This document shows, in pieces, positions 15,166 through 24,599 of a stretch of 64,000 bases of DNA. A model generated the notes under the pieces. That model did not search any database and was not told the origin of the DNA. It saw nothing but the letters and a program-made list of their open reading frames with translations. A program made the position numbers and the translations under genes. This DNA is from Burkholderiales bacterium RIFCSPLOWO2_02_FULL_57_36 (lineage in GTDB: Bacteria > Pseudomonadota > Gammaproteobacteria > Burkholderiales > Burkholderiaceae_D): assembly GCA_001770855.1 (NCBI GenBank), contig MESE01000057.1:82262-146261 (forward strand), in the 5' to 3' direction. The first letter of the stretch is position 1. Each line of letters opens with the position of its first letter.

Positions 15166-15807
15166 TCATCCCAGCAGGTCGGCCACGTCCAGCATGCGTT
15201 GCGCGACTTCGGACAGCTTCAAATTCTTGTCCATCGCCAGGCGGCGCAGCTTGCGGTAGGACTCATCCTCCGAGCAGTGATGACGCTCCATCAGGAAACC
15301 CTTGGCGCGCTCGATGATCTTGCGTTCAGCCAGCTTGAGCTTGACCTCCGACAATTCATGACGCAGCTTCTGATCGAATTCGAAGCGCGCGATGGCCACA
15401 TCCAGCACCGCGGTCACCCGCTCGGCAGACAGGCCCGCCACGACATAGGCTGACACCCCCGCTTCGATCGCCGCGTGCATCTTGCTCTTGTCTCCGTCTT
15501 CGGTGAAGCACACGATGGGACGCCTGTCGCTGGCAGTGGCCGCGACTACTTCCTTCAGCGCGGCATCCGACTGTGCATCGACGATGATCACATCCGGCTG
15601 TAATTGCGCAATCTGCCGCGCCAGGTCGGCGTCCGGCGGCAACGCTGCCAGGATGTTGTAACCACTCTCCAGCAAGCCGATGCGCAGCGCGCGGGCGCGC
15701 TCGGCCTGCTCCTGTGCCGCCTCGTCGGCGCCTTCCGGCGCGACCAGCGAATTGACGACGACGATCTTGAGTTTTTTCGAATCGGTCATGGGAGTCACGG
15801 GAGTCAT
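15166..15807 (-). CDS. nasT: ANTAR-domain transcription antiterminator (NasT type)
   Basis: A 213-residue protein. Residues ~10-140 form a receiver-like domain ([26 protein letters not shown]) of the NasT/AmiR kind. A coiled segment leads to the C-terminal ANTAR domain (~150-208: [20 protein letters not shown], then YRKLRRLAM and SEVAQRML). ANTAR proteins bind paired hexaloop hairpins in leader RNA and stop terminator formation. In the known NasS-NasT system the nitrate sensor NasS holds NasT inactive until nitrate binds. No nasS is seen beside it here. It lies directly upstream of the redox operon and is divergent from tsaD, with 74 bp between. A second ATG six codons in is possible. Confidence 0.88.
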   Translation of the reverse strand: MTPVTPMTDSKKLKIVVVNSLVAPEGADEAAQEQAERARALRIGLLESGYNILAALPPDADLARQIAQLQPDVIIVDAQSDAALKEVVAATASDRRPIVCFTEDGDKSKMHAAIEAGVSAYVVAGLSAERVTAVLDVAIARFEFDQKLRHELSEVKLKLAERKIIERAKGFLMERHHCSEDESYRKLRRLAMDKNLKLSEVAQRMLDVADLLG

Positions 15808-15881
15808 GGGAATATAAGCAAAATGTGCTTTCCTTTACAATACGGCTTTGCAAAAAGCTTGCCACCCCCAATTTTCCCCCT

Positions 15882-16910
15882 ATGATCGTTCTCGGCGTCG
15901 AATCCTCCTGCGATGAAACCGGCCTTGCGTTGTACGATACGCAACAAGGCTTGCGCGCGCATGCGCTGTATTCGCAAGTCACCATGCATGAAGAATACGG
16001 CGGCGTGGTCCCTGAACTCGCATCGCGCGACCACATCCGCCGCACCATCCCCCTGTTGGAGCAGGTACTGGCGGAAAGCGGCGTCGTGCGCAGCGACATC
16101 GATGCGATCGCCTATACCCAGGGGCCGGGTCTGGCCGGCGCGCTGCTGGTCGGCGCCTCGGTCGCGTGCGGAATGGCGCTCGCGCTCGATAAACCCGTGC
16201 TCGGCGTGCACCATCTGGAAGGGCATCTGCTGTCGCCGCTGTTGTCGAACAACCCGCCGGCATTTCCCTTCGTCGCGCTGCTGGTGTCGGGCGGCCACAC
16301 ACAATTGATGCGCGTCGATGGCGTCGGGCAATATGCATTGCTCGGAGAGACCATGGACGATGCGGCCGGCGAGGCTTTCGACAAGTCGGCGAAGCTGCTT
16401 GGCCTGGGATATCCCGGCGGTCCGGCGATTTCGCGCATGGCCGAATTCGGCGATCCCGATGTCTATACCCTGCCGCGCCCGATGCTGCATTCAAAAAATC
16501 TGGATTTCAGTTTTTCGGGATTGAAAACCGCGGTACTGACTGTTGTGAAAAACAAGATCACGAATATTTGTGAACAGGACAAGGCCAATGTGGCACGCGC
16601 TTTTGTCGATGCAATCGTCGATGTGCTCACGGCAAAATGCACTGCGGCATTAAAGCAAACCGGATTGAAGCGCCTGGTCATTGCCGGCGGCGTTGGCGCC
16701 AACAAGCAATTACGAGAAGCATTGAATGCAGCGGCACGGAAAAAACATTTCCAGGTGTTCTATCCCGAAATGGAATTCTGCACCGATAACGGCGCGATGA
16801 TTGCATTTGCAGGAGCGATGCGATTGCAGGTTGCGCCCGATGCCGCGAAAAAAGAATACGCATTCAATGTCCGGCCGCGCTGGCCATTGGATGAATTGCG
16901 CACTGTATAA
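15882..16910 (+). CDS. tsaD: tRNA N6-adenosine threonylcarbamoyltransferase
   Basis: A 342-residue TsaD/Gcp-family protein that transfers the threonylcarbamoyl group to A37 of ANN-decoding tRNAs, working with TsaB, TsaE and TsaC. The ATG gives the canonical start [14 protein letters not shown]. Metal-binding [20 protein letters not shown], the FSFSGLKTA segment and the late [12 protein letters not shown] and [10 protein letters not shown] motifs are all intact. The frame is open further upstream, but those residues are not conserved. TsaE is encoded at 46241 in this window. The gene is single and divergent from nasT. Confidence 0.97.
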   Translation: MIVLGVESSCDETGLALYDTQQGLRAHALYSQVTMHEEYGGVVPELASRDHIRRTIPLLEQVLAESGVVRSDIDAIAYTQGPGLAGALLVGASVACGMALALDKPVLGVHHLEGHLLSPLLSNNPPAFPFVALLVSGGHTQLMRVDGVGQYALLGETMDDAAGEAFDKSAKLLGLGYPGGPAISRMAEFGDPDVYTLPRPMLHSKNLDFSFSGLKTAVLTVVKNKITNICEQDKANVARAFVDAIVDVLTAKCTAALKQTGLKRLVIAGGVGANKQLREALNAAARKKHFQVFYPEMEFCTDNGAMIAFAGAMRLQVAPDAAKKEYAFNVRPRWPLDELRTV

Positions 16911-17423
16911 TCCGTTTGCCGCATATGATGCATACAACCAATCATTCGGCACATTGCCTTAATCACCGCTCCTTTGGTCAAAACCTGTCGTCGATGGAAC
17001 GGACTATATCCGTCGATAAATCGTGGCAAATTGAGGCCTTGATTTTTCAATCTATATAACCCCAGAATAGAAACAATCAAAGTCACTCATACGAGTTTCT
17101 CGCATACCCAGCTACTAGCCTAGCTATAATCAGCACCAAAACATGACGGACCCGCCCGGGTTCATTAATCTTTTGATCCCGGGTTCCTGTGGTTTGATTC
17201 GCGCAACATGGAAACAGGCATTCGATCTTGTCATACAGGTACTGTTGGCAGTCCGTCGGCATCGATGAAAAATCGTTGCCGGCACAGCAAACGAGCTTGA
17301 TGTTCAATAGCGCAAGACAGATTCTACGAACAATCGACCAGCTTATCGCGGTTTCCTGATCGTGCAGCGATCACATACTTGACCGATTCAGACGCACAGC
17401 GATAACAATAAACCGGAGACATA
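16911..17423. other. 513-bp intergenic region without recognised genes
   Basis: The sequence is richer in A+T than its neighbours and has many stops in all frames. The only structure I see is a repeated CCCGGGTT around 17157-17188. It probably contains the antiporter promoter. Confidence 0.4.
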
Positions 17424-18623
17424 ATGGCATCACTGGATTTCTTACCCACCTTTCCCGATGCACTCAACGTGTTGACGGCAGCCGGCCTGATCCTGATCGC
17501 AGGCATTCTCGGAGCGCGCCTGGCCGCACGCTGGCTGCCGGTGCCGGCCATTACCGGCTATGTCCTGACCGGGCTGCTGCTGGGCCCGGCGGTACTCAAC
17601 GTGGTCGATATCAATGTCCTGAACAAGCTCGGCTTGCTGGTTGATCTTGCGCTGGGCCTGGTATTGTTTGAACTCGGCCGCCGTGTCGATTATCAATGGC
17701 TACTGCGGGAAAAAAGACTGCTTGCGACCGGCATCGTCATCAGCCTCTGCACTTTTGGCGCCCTGTACTGGACGCTGACGATGTTTGGCTTCAGTACATT
17801 GATTGCCAGCATGGCTGCCGCGATCGGCATGGCCAGTTCCCCTGCGGTTGCACTGAATGTCGTACGCGAAGTCAAAGCCGAAGGCCAACTCAGCGAACGC
17901 ATGTTGAATATCGTGGTGATCGGCAATGCGCTGGCTTTTATCGGTTTTTCAATGGGCTTGTCAGTACTGCATCTTGAGTACCAGGCAGGCTGGCGTAGTT
18001 ACGTGGTGCATCCGCTGTACCTGTTCTTTGGTTCGGTGTTGCTCGGCTGGGTAGCCAGCAGAATCCTGATCTGGCTGGGCCGTTGGCTCGGTCGCGACGG
18101 GCAGGCACATTTGATCCTGATGCTTGCGCTGATTGCAGCCACCGTCGGCATGGCAATCATGTTCAAGCTGTCCGCCCTGATCGCGCTGCTGGCCCTTGGT
18201 ATCGCCAGCCGCAGCCACGGTCCCCGCCGCACCGTCATAGAACCGGATTTCAGCCAGTTTACCGCTGTGCTCTACGTGTTGTTGTTTGTGTATGCCGGCG
18301 CCAAACTTGAATTGTCCCATCTGCGGGAACTGGCGCCGGTCGTATTGGCCTACATCGCAGTACGATTTGGCGTCACGATATTCTTGACCTCGGCGCTTGC
18401 GCCGGCCAACGGCATCACAGTACGCAAAGGTGCACTACTGGGACTCGGATTAACGCCGTTGTCCGGGTTCAAAATCGTGCTGGTACACCACGCGGCGGGA
18501 TTTTATCCGCAGTTCGGTGTCGAATTGACGACGCTGATGGTATCGATATTGGTGCTTCTGGAAATCATCGGCCCGATCTGTACCCGCTATGCCCTGGTTG
18601 CTTCCGGCGAAGCGAAGACTTAA
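17424..18623 (+). CDS. Cation:proton antiporter, CPA2/Kef-like membrane domain only
   Basis: A 399-residue integral membrane protein with 11-12 predicted helices. Signatures are PAITGYVLTGLLLGP near residue 40, LVLFELGRRVD, an AAAIGMASSPAVALNVVRE helix of the Na/H-exchanger core and GLTPLSGFKIVL near the end. It lacks the TrkA-N/RCK regulatory domain of KefB/KefC, so it is the short form. It should exchange Na+ or K+ for H+ at the inner membrane; the ion is not determined by sequence. CGGAGA precedes the ATG. The ligase gene begins 15 bp after its stop, which suggests an operon of two. Confidence 0.85.
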   Translation: MASLDFLPTFPDALNVLTAAGLILIAGILGARLAARWLPVPAITGYVLTGLLLGPAVLNVVDINVLNKLGLLVDLALGLVLFELGRRVDYQWLLREKRLLATGIVISLCTFGALYWTLTMFGFSTLIASMAAAIGMASSPAVALNVVREVKAEGQLSERMLNIVVIGNALAFIGFSMGLSVLHLEYQAGWRSYVVHPLYLFFGSVLLGWVASRILIWLGRWLGRDGQAHLILMLALIAATVGMAIMFKLSALIALLALGIASRSHGPRRTVIEPDFSQFTAVLYVLLFVYAGAKLELSHLRELAPVVLAYIAVRFGVTIFLTSALAPANGITVRKGALLGLGLTPLSGFKIVLVHHAAGFYPQFGVELTTLMVSILVLLEIIGPICTRYALVASGEAKT

Positions 18624-18638
18624 CTACGAGAATCCATC

Positions 18639-19751
18639 ATGCTTGAATTTACTTCATCCACCCCGTTGACGATGGGCGTGGAACTGGAACTCCAAATCGT
18701 CAATCGGCGCGATTACAATCTGACGCGCGGATCAAGCGACTTGCTCGTATTGCTGGATAAGCAAAAGCACGGCTACGACATCAAGCCCGAAATTACCGAA
18801 AGCATGATCGAGATTGCAACCTCGGTGCACACCAAACACGAGGAAATGCTGGCTGAACTGAGCGCCATGCGCAAGCTGCTGGTATCGGCCGCAGACAAGC
18901 TCAATCTCGGTCTTGCCGGCGGCGGCGCACACCCGTTCCAGCATTGGGAAGATCAACGCATATTCCCGGCCGAACGCTATCGCCTGGTATCCGAACTCTA
19001 CGGCTACCTGGCCAAGCAATTTACCGTATACGGCCAGCATATCCATATCGGATGCGCCAACGGCGACGAGGCAGTAAGGCTGGCGCATCTGCTGGCGCGA
19101 TATATCCCGCATTTCATCGCGATGTCGGCCTCGTCCCCTTTTTACCAGGGCGTCGATACCACCTTCCAATCGTCACGACTGACTTCGATCAATGCATTTC
19201 CATTGTCCGGTTACATGCCGTTTGTCACGGATTGGGATGCTTTCAATACCTATTTTGAAAAAATGGCACGCCTCGGAATTGTCGCCAGCATGAAGGATTT
19301 TTATTGGGATATCAGGCCCAAGCCGGAGTACGGCACGGTGGAGATCCGCGTCTGCGATACACCGTTGACAATCGAAACCGCGGTCGCCCTGGGTGCCTAC
19401 GCACAAACACTCAGCAAATATTTCTTTGAGGATCGTTCGCTGACGCCGTCGCAAGACACTTATCTGACTTATTCCTACAATCGTTTCCAGGCATGCCGCT
19501 TCGGTATGGCGGGAATACTGATCAACCCGGCCAATGGGGAACAACCTCCTATCCGGGATGACATCCTGCAGACTTTCGACCTGCTTGCCGATACGGCAAA
19601 GGAACTCGGCACGACCGAAGCGATCATTTTTCTGCGCAAGCGGGTCTTGGCAAGCCAGACCGATGCGGGTTGGGTGCGTACGCGCTTTCAGGAAAGCGGA
19701 TCGTTAAGCGATGTTGTGCGCCAGCAAAGCGAATTGTGGATGGTGCGCTGA
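18639..19751 (+). CDS. YbdK-type carboxylate-amine ligase (glutamate-cysteine ligase family 2)
   Basis: A 370-residue GCS2-family protein. It starts with the typical TMGVELELQIV. The family motifs EITESMIEI, GGGAHPFQHW, YGQHIHIGC and VEIRVCDTPLT follow at the usual places. E. coli YbdK shows weak glutamate-cysteine ligase activity; the true substrate is unknown for most members. It lies 15 bp behind the antiporter gene, a pairing that could reflect thiol-linked control of ion efflux as in Kef systems, but that is speculation. It converges on plsY. Confidence 0.9.
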   Translation: MLEFTSSTPLTMGVELELQIVNRRDYNLTRGSSDLLVLLDKQKHGYDIKPEITESMIEIATSVHTKHEEMLAELSAMRKLLVSAADKLNLGLAGGGAHPFQHWEDQRIFPAERYRLVSELYGYLAKQFTVYGQHIHIGCANGDEAVRLAHLLARYIPHFIAMSASSPFYQGVDTTFQSSRLTSINAFPLSGYMPFVTDWDAFNTYFEKMARLGIVASMKDFYWDIRPKPEYGTVEIRVCDTPLTIETAVALGAYAQTLSKYFFEDRSLTPSQDTYLTYSYNRFQACRFGMAGILINPANGEQPPIRDDILQTFDLLADTAKELGTTEAIIFLRKRVLASQTDAGWVRTRFQESGSLSDVVRQQSELWMVR

Positions 19752-19764
19752 TCGCGCACGCGCT

Positions 19765-20370
19765 TCATTTTTTCTTGCTGCCGATCCTGCTTTCCTTGCC
19801 GGCAAGCAGATTGCCGATATTGCCGCTGTGACGATAGAGCAAAAGACAACTCATCACCGCGACGGCAAGCAGCAGCACATCAATGCCGAACAGCAGTACG
19901 TAATAGAATGGTGCGAACAGGCTCGCGATCAATGCCGCCAATGATGAATAGCGGAATGCATAGGCAATGATCAGCCATGTCGCGAGCGTCGCGACACCCA
20001 GCCAGGGATTCAAACCCAGCAGAACGCCTAGCGCCGTGGCGACACCCTTACCCCCGGCGAACTTGAAAAATACCGGCCACAGATGGCCCAGGAATACGGC
20101 CACTGCGACCAGCGCCAGACCGGTATCGCCGACACTGTATTGCGGGCCGAATTTTGCAGTCAGCCATACCGCGAGCCAGCCTTTGGCGCAGTCGCCCAGC
20201 AGGGTTGCGATAGCCGCTTTTTTGTTGCCGCTGCGCAGAACATTGGTTGCACCCGGATTTTTCGATCCATAGGTACGCGGGTCGGCAAGGCCGGAAAATC
20301 TGCTCACCACCACTGCAAACGAGATCGAACCAATCAGATACGCAGCAACCACAAACAAGAATGTATTCAT
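19765..20370 (-). CDS. plsY: Acyl-phosphate:glycerol-3-phosphate acyltransferase
   Basis: A 201-residue inner-membrane enzyme that makes lysophosphatidic acid from acyl-phosphate and glycerol-3-phosphate. The start [19 protein letters not shown], the motif [12 protein letters not shown] (phosphate binding), [19 protein letters not shown] and five predicted helices are all typical of PlsY. The short basic C-terminus (KKK) is normal. It ends 13 bp from the convergent ligase gene. The ybaK gene lies 97 bp upstream on the same strand. Confidence 0.96.
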   Translation of the reverse strand: MNTFLFVVAAYLIGSISFAVVVSRFSGLADPRTYGSKNPGATNVLRSGNKKAAIATLLGDCAKGWLAVWLTAKFGPQYSVGDTGLALVAVAVFLGHLWPVFFKFAGGKGVATALGVLLGLNPWLGVATLATWLIIAYAFRYSSLAALIASLFAPFYYVLLFGIDVLLLAVAVMSCLLLYRHSGNIGNLLAGKESRIGSKKK

Positions 20371-20466
20371 GCTTCTTCCCTTAACTTACGACCATCGGCG
20401 ACGCGGCAAGCATTGCGCTTAACATCCCGCGGTCGGGTCTCCCAATGTAATTTCAATACCTCGTTT

Positions 20467-20958
20467 TTACTCTTCAATCGCGCAATTGACTGTCTTGATC
20501 GGCAGCACAGCGATCAAGGCCTCGGGGGCAAGCCCGACCAGATAACCCCGCCGTCCGCCATTGATATAAATTCTGTCGAGCGCAAGGATACTCTGCTCGA
20601 TATAAATCGGCATCGTTTTTTTCGTACCGAATGGCGACGTGCCGCCGACCAGATAACCGGAATGCCGATGCGCGGCCTCGGGCTTGCACGGCTCCACAGA
20701 CTTGCATCCGATTTGCCGCGCAAGATTTTTTGTCGACACCTTGCGGTCGCCGTGCATCAGTACGATCAGCGGTTTGGACGCATCATCCTGCATGACGAGC
20801 GTTTTGACAACAGCATGCTCATCGACGCCCAGTTCGCGCGCCGATACGGTTGTGCCGCCGTGTTCTTCATACTGGTAAGGATGCTCTGAAAAGGAGATGC
20901 CTTGCTTGCGCAAAAACTGCGTTGCAGGCGTTTCCGAAAAATGCTCTTTTTTTGCCAT
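20467..20958 (-). CDS. ybaK: Cys-tRNA(Pro) deacylase, YbaK/EbsC family
   Basis: A 163-residue YbaK-like editing enzyme that hydrolyses Cys-tRNA mischarged on tRNA(Pro). The ATG at 20958 gives MAKKEHFSETPATQFL. Family features are GISFSEHPYQYEEHGG, the VVKTLVMQ strand, KKTMPIYIE and GGRRGYLVGLAP. Upstream codons of the open frame overlap the divergent nuclease-like gene and are unlikely to be translated. The start lies 38 bp from the start chosen for that gene. Confidence 0.93.
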   Translation of the reverse strand: MAKKEHFSETPATQFLRKQGISFSEHPYQYEEHGGTTVSARELGVDEHAVVKTLVMQDDASKPLIVLMHGDRKVSTKNLARQIGCKSVEPCKPEAAHRHSGYLVGGTSPFGTKKTMPIYIEQSILALDRIYINGGRRGYLVGLAPEALIAVLPIKTVNCAIEE

Positions 20959-20995
20959 GCGTGGTACGCTGATCCTGAAAAATATGGGCCATATT

Positions 20996-21997
20996 ATGCA
21001 ACAGGAATTCCGTTTTGCAACTTTCAATGTATGCAACCTGGCACTGCCCGGCATGCGGTTCTATGACAGCCTGGCGCCATACACGCCGGAGGAGTACGAA
21101 TCCAAGATCACGTGGATTGCGCAACAACTCGACATTCTCGACGCCGACGTCATCGGATTCCAGGAAATTTTTTCGCAAGCTGCGCTGAAAGACGTCTTGG
21201 CAAGAACCAAGAAATACCAACATGCACATCATGCCGGCATCGACCCTGATCCGCAGGCCGACCGTTTTACACCGAGCGTGGCATTGGTGTCGCGCCTGCC
21301 GTTCGCCGGCGCTTTCTCGACGCATGCCGAATTGCCGCGTAAACTGTCGACCGCCTTGCCGGGCATGACCGATACCGTAACTCGATTCACGCGTCCGGTG
21401 CTTCATGCGCGAATCCTGTTGTCGGATCGATTACCGGCAAATGTTTTTGTGGCCCACTTGAAATCAAAGCTTCCGGATTGCGGAAGTGAAGATAACGGCA
21501 CAGACGGATCTCAAGCGGATATCGCGGTGCTACGCTCATTGATACGGCGTGGCGTCGAGGCGCTTGGATTGCGTTATCTGGCGGCGGACTGCATGCGGAA
21601 TGGTTGCGAGCCGCTTCTGGTCATGGGCGACTTCAATGATGTCGCGTCGTCGGTAACGACGCAAATTGTATTGGGTGTACGAGATCGGGCGGAAAATGAG
21701 TTTGACGATCGCCTGTTTGACAGCTACCGGATTCAGTCGCATGGCGACCCGCTGCATGACCCGGGCTATACCCACATCCACGAAGGCAATTACGAAACAA
21801 TCGATCACATCCTGGTTTCAGGAGCGCTTCATCCGGCTTCGCCCTCGGCGATCGGCGAAGTTCTCGATGTCACCTACCTGAATGACCATATCGCGCTGAA
21901 GCTGCCGCAAGCGTCTGACCATGGCATCGTTCTGGCACGAATAAAAATCTTTGAAGACGCGACCGGAATAGTGCAGCTACCGACAAGATCCACGTAG
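20996..21997 (+). CDS. Endonuclease/exonuclease/phosphatase-family protein
   Basis: About 333 residues of the EEP (DNase I-like) fold. Metal and catalytic motifs are FRFATFNVCNL near the N-terminus, DVIGFQEIF (conserved Glu), HLKSKLP, VMGDFNDVASS and a late ASDHGIVLA (conserved Asp-His). The substrate could be nucleic acid, an inositol phosphate or another phosphodiester; no targeting signal is evident. The ATG at 20996 is chosen for the domain start. An ATG four codons earlier is possible, and neither has a strong ribosome site. Confidence 0.85.
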   Translation: MQQEFRFATFNVCNLALPGMRFYDSLAPYTPEEYESKITWIAQQLDILDADVIGFQEIFSQAALKDVLARTKKYQHAHHAGIDPDPQADRFTPSVALVSRLPFAGAFSTHAELPRKLSTALPGMTDTVTRFTRPVLHARILLSDRLPANVFVAHLKSKLPDCGSEDNGTDGSQADIAVLRSLIRRGVEALGLRYLAADCMRNGCEPLLVMGDFNDVASSVTTQIVLGVRDRAENEFDDRLFDSYRIQSHGDPLHDPGYTHIHEGNYETIDHILVSGALHPASPSAIGEVLDVTYLNDHIALKLPQASDHGIVLARIKIFEDATGIVQLPTRST

Positions 21998-22006
21998 CAC
22001 GCGCCG

Positions 22007-22171
22007 TTACGGTGTATCAGTCTGGGCGCTGCCCTCGTCAGGCACCGGCTGTTCGCTGGTCTCTTCGCGCTCGCTACCCTTTTCCTGCTTGCGCTTCAAC
22101 TTTTCTTCCTTTTTTTTCTTCTTTTCCAGCTCTTTTTGACGCTTCTCGTATTGAAAATTAGGTTTTGCCAA
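22007..22171 (-). CDS. Small Lys/Glu-rich protein (54 residues), TTG start
   Basis: The frame starts with TTG at 22169-22171, preceded by GAAGGA seven bases upstream, and stops with TAA at 22007-22009. The N-terminal half (AKPNFQYEKRQKELEKKKK, then KEEKLKRKQ) is a highly charged helix; the C-terminal half is acidic and disordered. Small proteins with this start are, as I recall, conserved in Burkholderiales without known function. The gene converges on the nuclease-like gene with a 9-bp gap. The strong ribosome site and the non-random composition support it despite its size. Confidence 0.7.
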   Translation of the reverse strand: MAKPNFQYEKRQKELEKKKKKEEKLKRKQEKGSEREETSEQPVPDEGSAQTDTP

Positions 22172-22349
22172 GTTGTGAGTCCTTCACATGAGCGGTTTGA
22201 CTTCAAAAACAGGGGCTGGCGTTGCGTTCAATAATTACCATCCGTACCAGCGGCGCTTGGAAACAGGATACAGGAGAAATCCGCAAAGCCATCCGAAATA
22301 AGCGAATTTGCCTTAAGGTCCTGCAAAAGCCCGATTCATTCGATAGGTA

Positions 22350-23066
22350 TCAATCGGGCACCAGCAGCGCCAATTCCGCATCGCTTAAATAACACCATTC
22401 CCCCTCATCCAGTTCCAGCGCGTCGAGCAGCAATCCGCCGATTGCGGTCCGGCGCAAGGCAGTGCAATGATTCCCCGCCGCCGCCAGCATGCGCTTGACT
22501 TGATGATATTTGCCCTGCTCCAGCACAATTTCAAGACGGTGCGCATCCAGCATTACGCAGCGCTGGGCCGCCAGCGGCGCAGGCTCGTCATGCAACTGTA
22601 CGCCGCCCAGCAATTGCCGGATCAGCTCGGGCGTGACCGGGTCATGCGTCGTTGCCGCATAAATCTTCGGGATGTGCCGCTTGGGTGACGACTGCGCATG
22701 TATGAAAGCACCGTCATCGGACATCAATAGCAATCCTGTCGTGTCGTGATCGAGCCGCCCGACCGGCTGCACATCGCGCCAGGTAAACTGTTCCGGCAAA
22801 ATCGTCAGTACGCCGGGATGATGACTGGGTTTGCGCGAGCATTCGAAATTGGCGGGTTTGTTCAATGCGATATACACATGTTCTCGGTAAATCCACTCTT
22901 CATCGAACAAGGTAAATACAAGGCCGTCTGCTTCGAACGCGGCACGATAGTCGGTAACGGTTTCTCCAGCGATGGTGACTTCACCTTCGGCAATCAATTC
23001 GCGGCACCATTTGCGGGTGCCGAATCCCTGCGATTGCAGGATACGATCCAGTGTCAATTTGCTCAT
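22350..23066 (-). CDS. rsuA: Ribosomal small-subunit pseudouridine synthase (RsuA-like)
   Basis: A 238-residue enzyme. An S4-like RNA-binding domain (LDRILQSQGFGTRKWCRELI) is followed by the RsuA/RluB catalytic domain with VGRLDHDTTGLLL, which contains the catalytic Asp. KYHQVKRMLAAAGNHC and LRRTAIGGL follow near the end. It isomerises uridine in rRNA, position 516 of 16S rRNA in E. coli. The RsuA subgroup fits best, but RluE-like specificity cannot be excluded. Confidence 0.9.
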   Translation of the reverse strand: MSKLTLDRILQSQGFGTRKWCRELIAEGEVTIAGETVTDYRAAFEADGLVFTLFDEEWIYREHVYIALNKPANFECSRKPSHHPGVLTILPEQFTWRDVQPVGRLDHDTTGLLLMSDDGAFIHAQSSPKRHIPKIYAATTHDPVTPELIRQLLGGVQLHDEPAPLAAQRCVMLDAHRLEIVLEQGKYHQVKRMLAAAGNHCTALRRTAIGGLLLDALELDEGEWCYLSDAELALLVPD

Positions 23067-23293
23067 GACGGCACTGTATCAGAAGCAGTGCGCGACTCGC
23101 CAGTGAATAGAATGCAACGCAAGCAGATCATGCTCGTTGCCCGAATCCGGTGAATGCCGCATGACGCTGACAATGCGGCAACATGTGCGACATATACACC
23201 ACAAAATTTTGTGGTTGCCAGTTTTTTCAGCACTGGAAACTTGCGTCGATAGTTAGTCATGGCATCATCTTTTCATTGCATCAGGGAATGGAA

Positions 23294-23578
23294 ATGATTC
23301 GAATTCTATCGATACTGGAACGCCGCGCGCGTTATTTAATGGCCGTTTTTGCCATTTTTTCCGTGATTGCCGTAGTACTGTATAAAACAGGTTTAGTGGC
23401 TACCGAGCCGACCTACGATGACCGGGCATGGTATTCATTCAGCAAGCATGACGGCTTTGTGATCTCGACCGAGCATGGTGACGAAGCGGCGTGCCGATCC
23501 GCAGAAAAGCTTCCGTCGATCGTCTGTCATTCGGGAAAATTCCTGATAACGGATCAGCGCAAGGACCCGTTCAGTTAG
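23294..23578 (+). CDS. Small single-span membrane protein of unknown function
   Basis: I do not recognise this protein. From the ATG at 23294 (with AGGGA six bases upstream) it has 94 residues: a basic N-terminus (MIRILSILERRARY), one hydrophobic helix (about 14-34) and a periplasmic tail with two Cys (DEAACRSAE and SIVCHSG) that may form a disulfide. The topology is N-in, C-out. It stands alone between rsuA and another small unknown gene. Confidence 0.6.
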   Translation: MIRILSILERRARYLMAVFAIFSVIAVVLYKTGLVATEPTYDDRAWYSFSKHDGFVISTEHGDEAACRSAEKLPSIVCHSGKFLITDQRKDPFS

Positions 23579-23657
23579 GCGTCGCTATCCCCTGTGTTTT
23601 GGGAACGTAAAATTGAACATCGGGGCGAAGAGGTTGTCGATATAAAAAGAGCGTTCG

Positions 23658-23894
23658 ATGTCTACCGTCATTCAACATAGAAATATCAATATCGTCACCC
23701 TGCTACAGGGTGAGACGGTTTCCGCTCAGTGCGGCCCGGGCGACATCGCATTGGTGCAGGATGCCGACGGATGGTGGACCAACTTCGTGGGCGATAACGG
23801 CGAAGTCGATAGTTACGACCAACCGTTCGACAGTTACAACAAAGCTCTGTGGACGGCGAAGGCGGCTGCTGAATTTTCAGCCGAAAACGAATAG
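23658..23894 (+). CDS. Hypothetical 78-residue protein
   Basis: A soluble acidic protein with the centre GDIALVQDADGWWTNFVGDNGEVDSYDQPF and a C-terminal helix (YNKALWTAKAAAEFSAE). The beta-rich first half with paired Trp suggests a small barrel, but I cannot name a family. The 80-bp spacing from the previous gene and convergence with the ATPase gene give no functional hint. Confidence 0.6.
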   Translation: MSTVIQHRNINIVTLLQGETVSAQCGPGDIALVQDADGWWTNFVGDNGEVDSYDQPFDSYNKALWTAKAAAEFSAENE

Positions 23895-23933
23895 CAAGCT
23901 TGCTTGCAGGCCGAATACCCTTCAGTTAAATGC

Positions 23934-24599
23934 CTATTGCGCTGCTCGCCGCCGGCCTGCCGATGCAAGGTCCGCGGCATCCATCTGTTCGGCGAGCGAT
24001 CCGAAATAATCACGCACCTGATCATCTTTCATCAGCATTTCAAAATCCGTCACCTGCCTGAAACTGCCCTCTTGCGCAAAGACATAGTGATCGCACACAT
24101 CCCTCACCAATCCCAAGTCGGAGACTGAAAGCGGATGCGCACAGAAAAACACCAGATGTCCCTGTTCTTTCAATGCCCGGAATTTGTCGAACAATAAAGA
24201 GATATACCAATCGCCCATATCCGGCTCGTCGAACAAATGAATCTTCGGCTCGTTGTGACGGGCCGGCTCCAGCATAAAATCAGGCTTGAGCGATTGTTTG
24301 AACTTACGAGTGTGATTCGGCTGACGATGATGTTTGACGATGCGGCCGCGCTGCATGTATTTGACTTTATGAATATCCTGGCCATGACAGAGAACGTTGC
24401 CGCTGGTCGGCGTATCGTTCCCGGCGATCAGTTCCAGCAAGGTGGTTTTTCCGGCGCCGTTGGCGCCCAGCATGCCGACGATCGCCGGTTCGTCAATGTT
24501 GAAATCAGCTTGCAGATGAAACACGATTTTCTTCCGGAACTGTCCTTGAGTATGTGACCTTGTCAGTCGATTGATGCGCAAGAACGAGGAAGTATTCAT
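23934..24599 (-). CDS. Divergent ABC-type ATPase without a signature motif
   Basis: A 221-residue protein with a clear Walker A (GANGAGKTT, ~43-51), a Walker-B-like strand (KIHLFDEPDMGDW) and a switch His (FFCAHPL). The stretch between them is short and basic (RGRIVKHHRQPNHTRKFKQS) and contains no LSGGQ-type signature, so a normal ABC dimer site cannot form. No permease gene is near. The C-terminal part ends in an Ala/Arg-rich tail. A truncated copy of its first ~55 codons lies at 30444-30601. The glycine-rich Walker A and intact length argue for a working ATPase of unusual type. Coupling to membrane transport is doubtful. Confidence 0.65.
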   Translation of the reverse strand: MNTSSFLRINRLTRSHTQGQFRKKIVFHLQADFNIDEPAIVGMLGANGAGKTTLLELIAGNDTPTSGNVLCHGQDIHKVKYMQRGRIVKHHRQPNHTRKFKQSLKPDFMLEPARHNEPKIHLFDEPDMGDWYISLLFDKFRALKEQGHLVFFCAHPLSVSDLGLVRDVCDHYVFAQEGSFRQVTDFEMLMKDDQVRDYFGSLAEQMDAADLASAGRRRAAQ

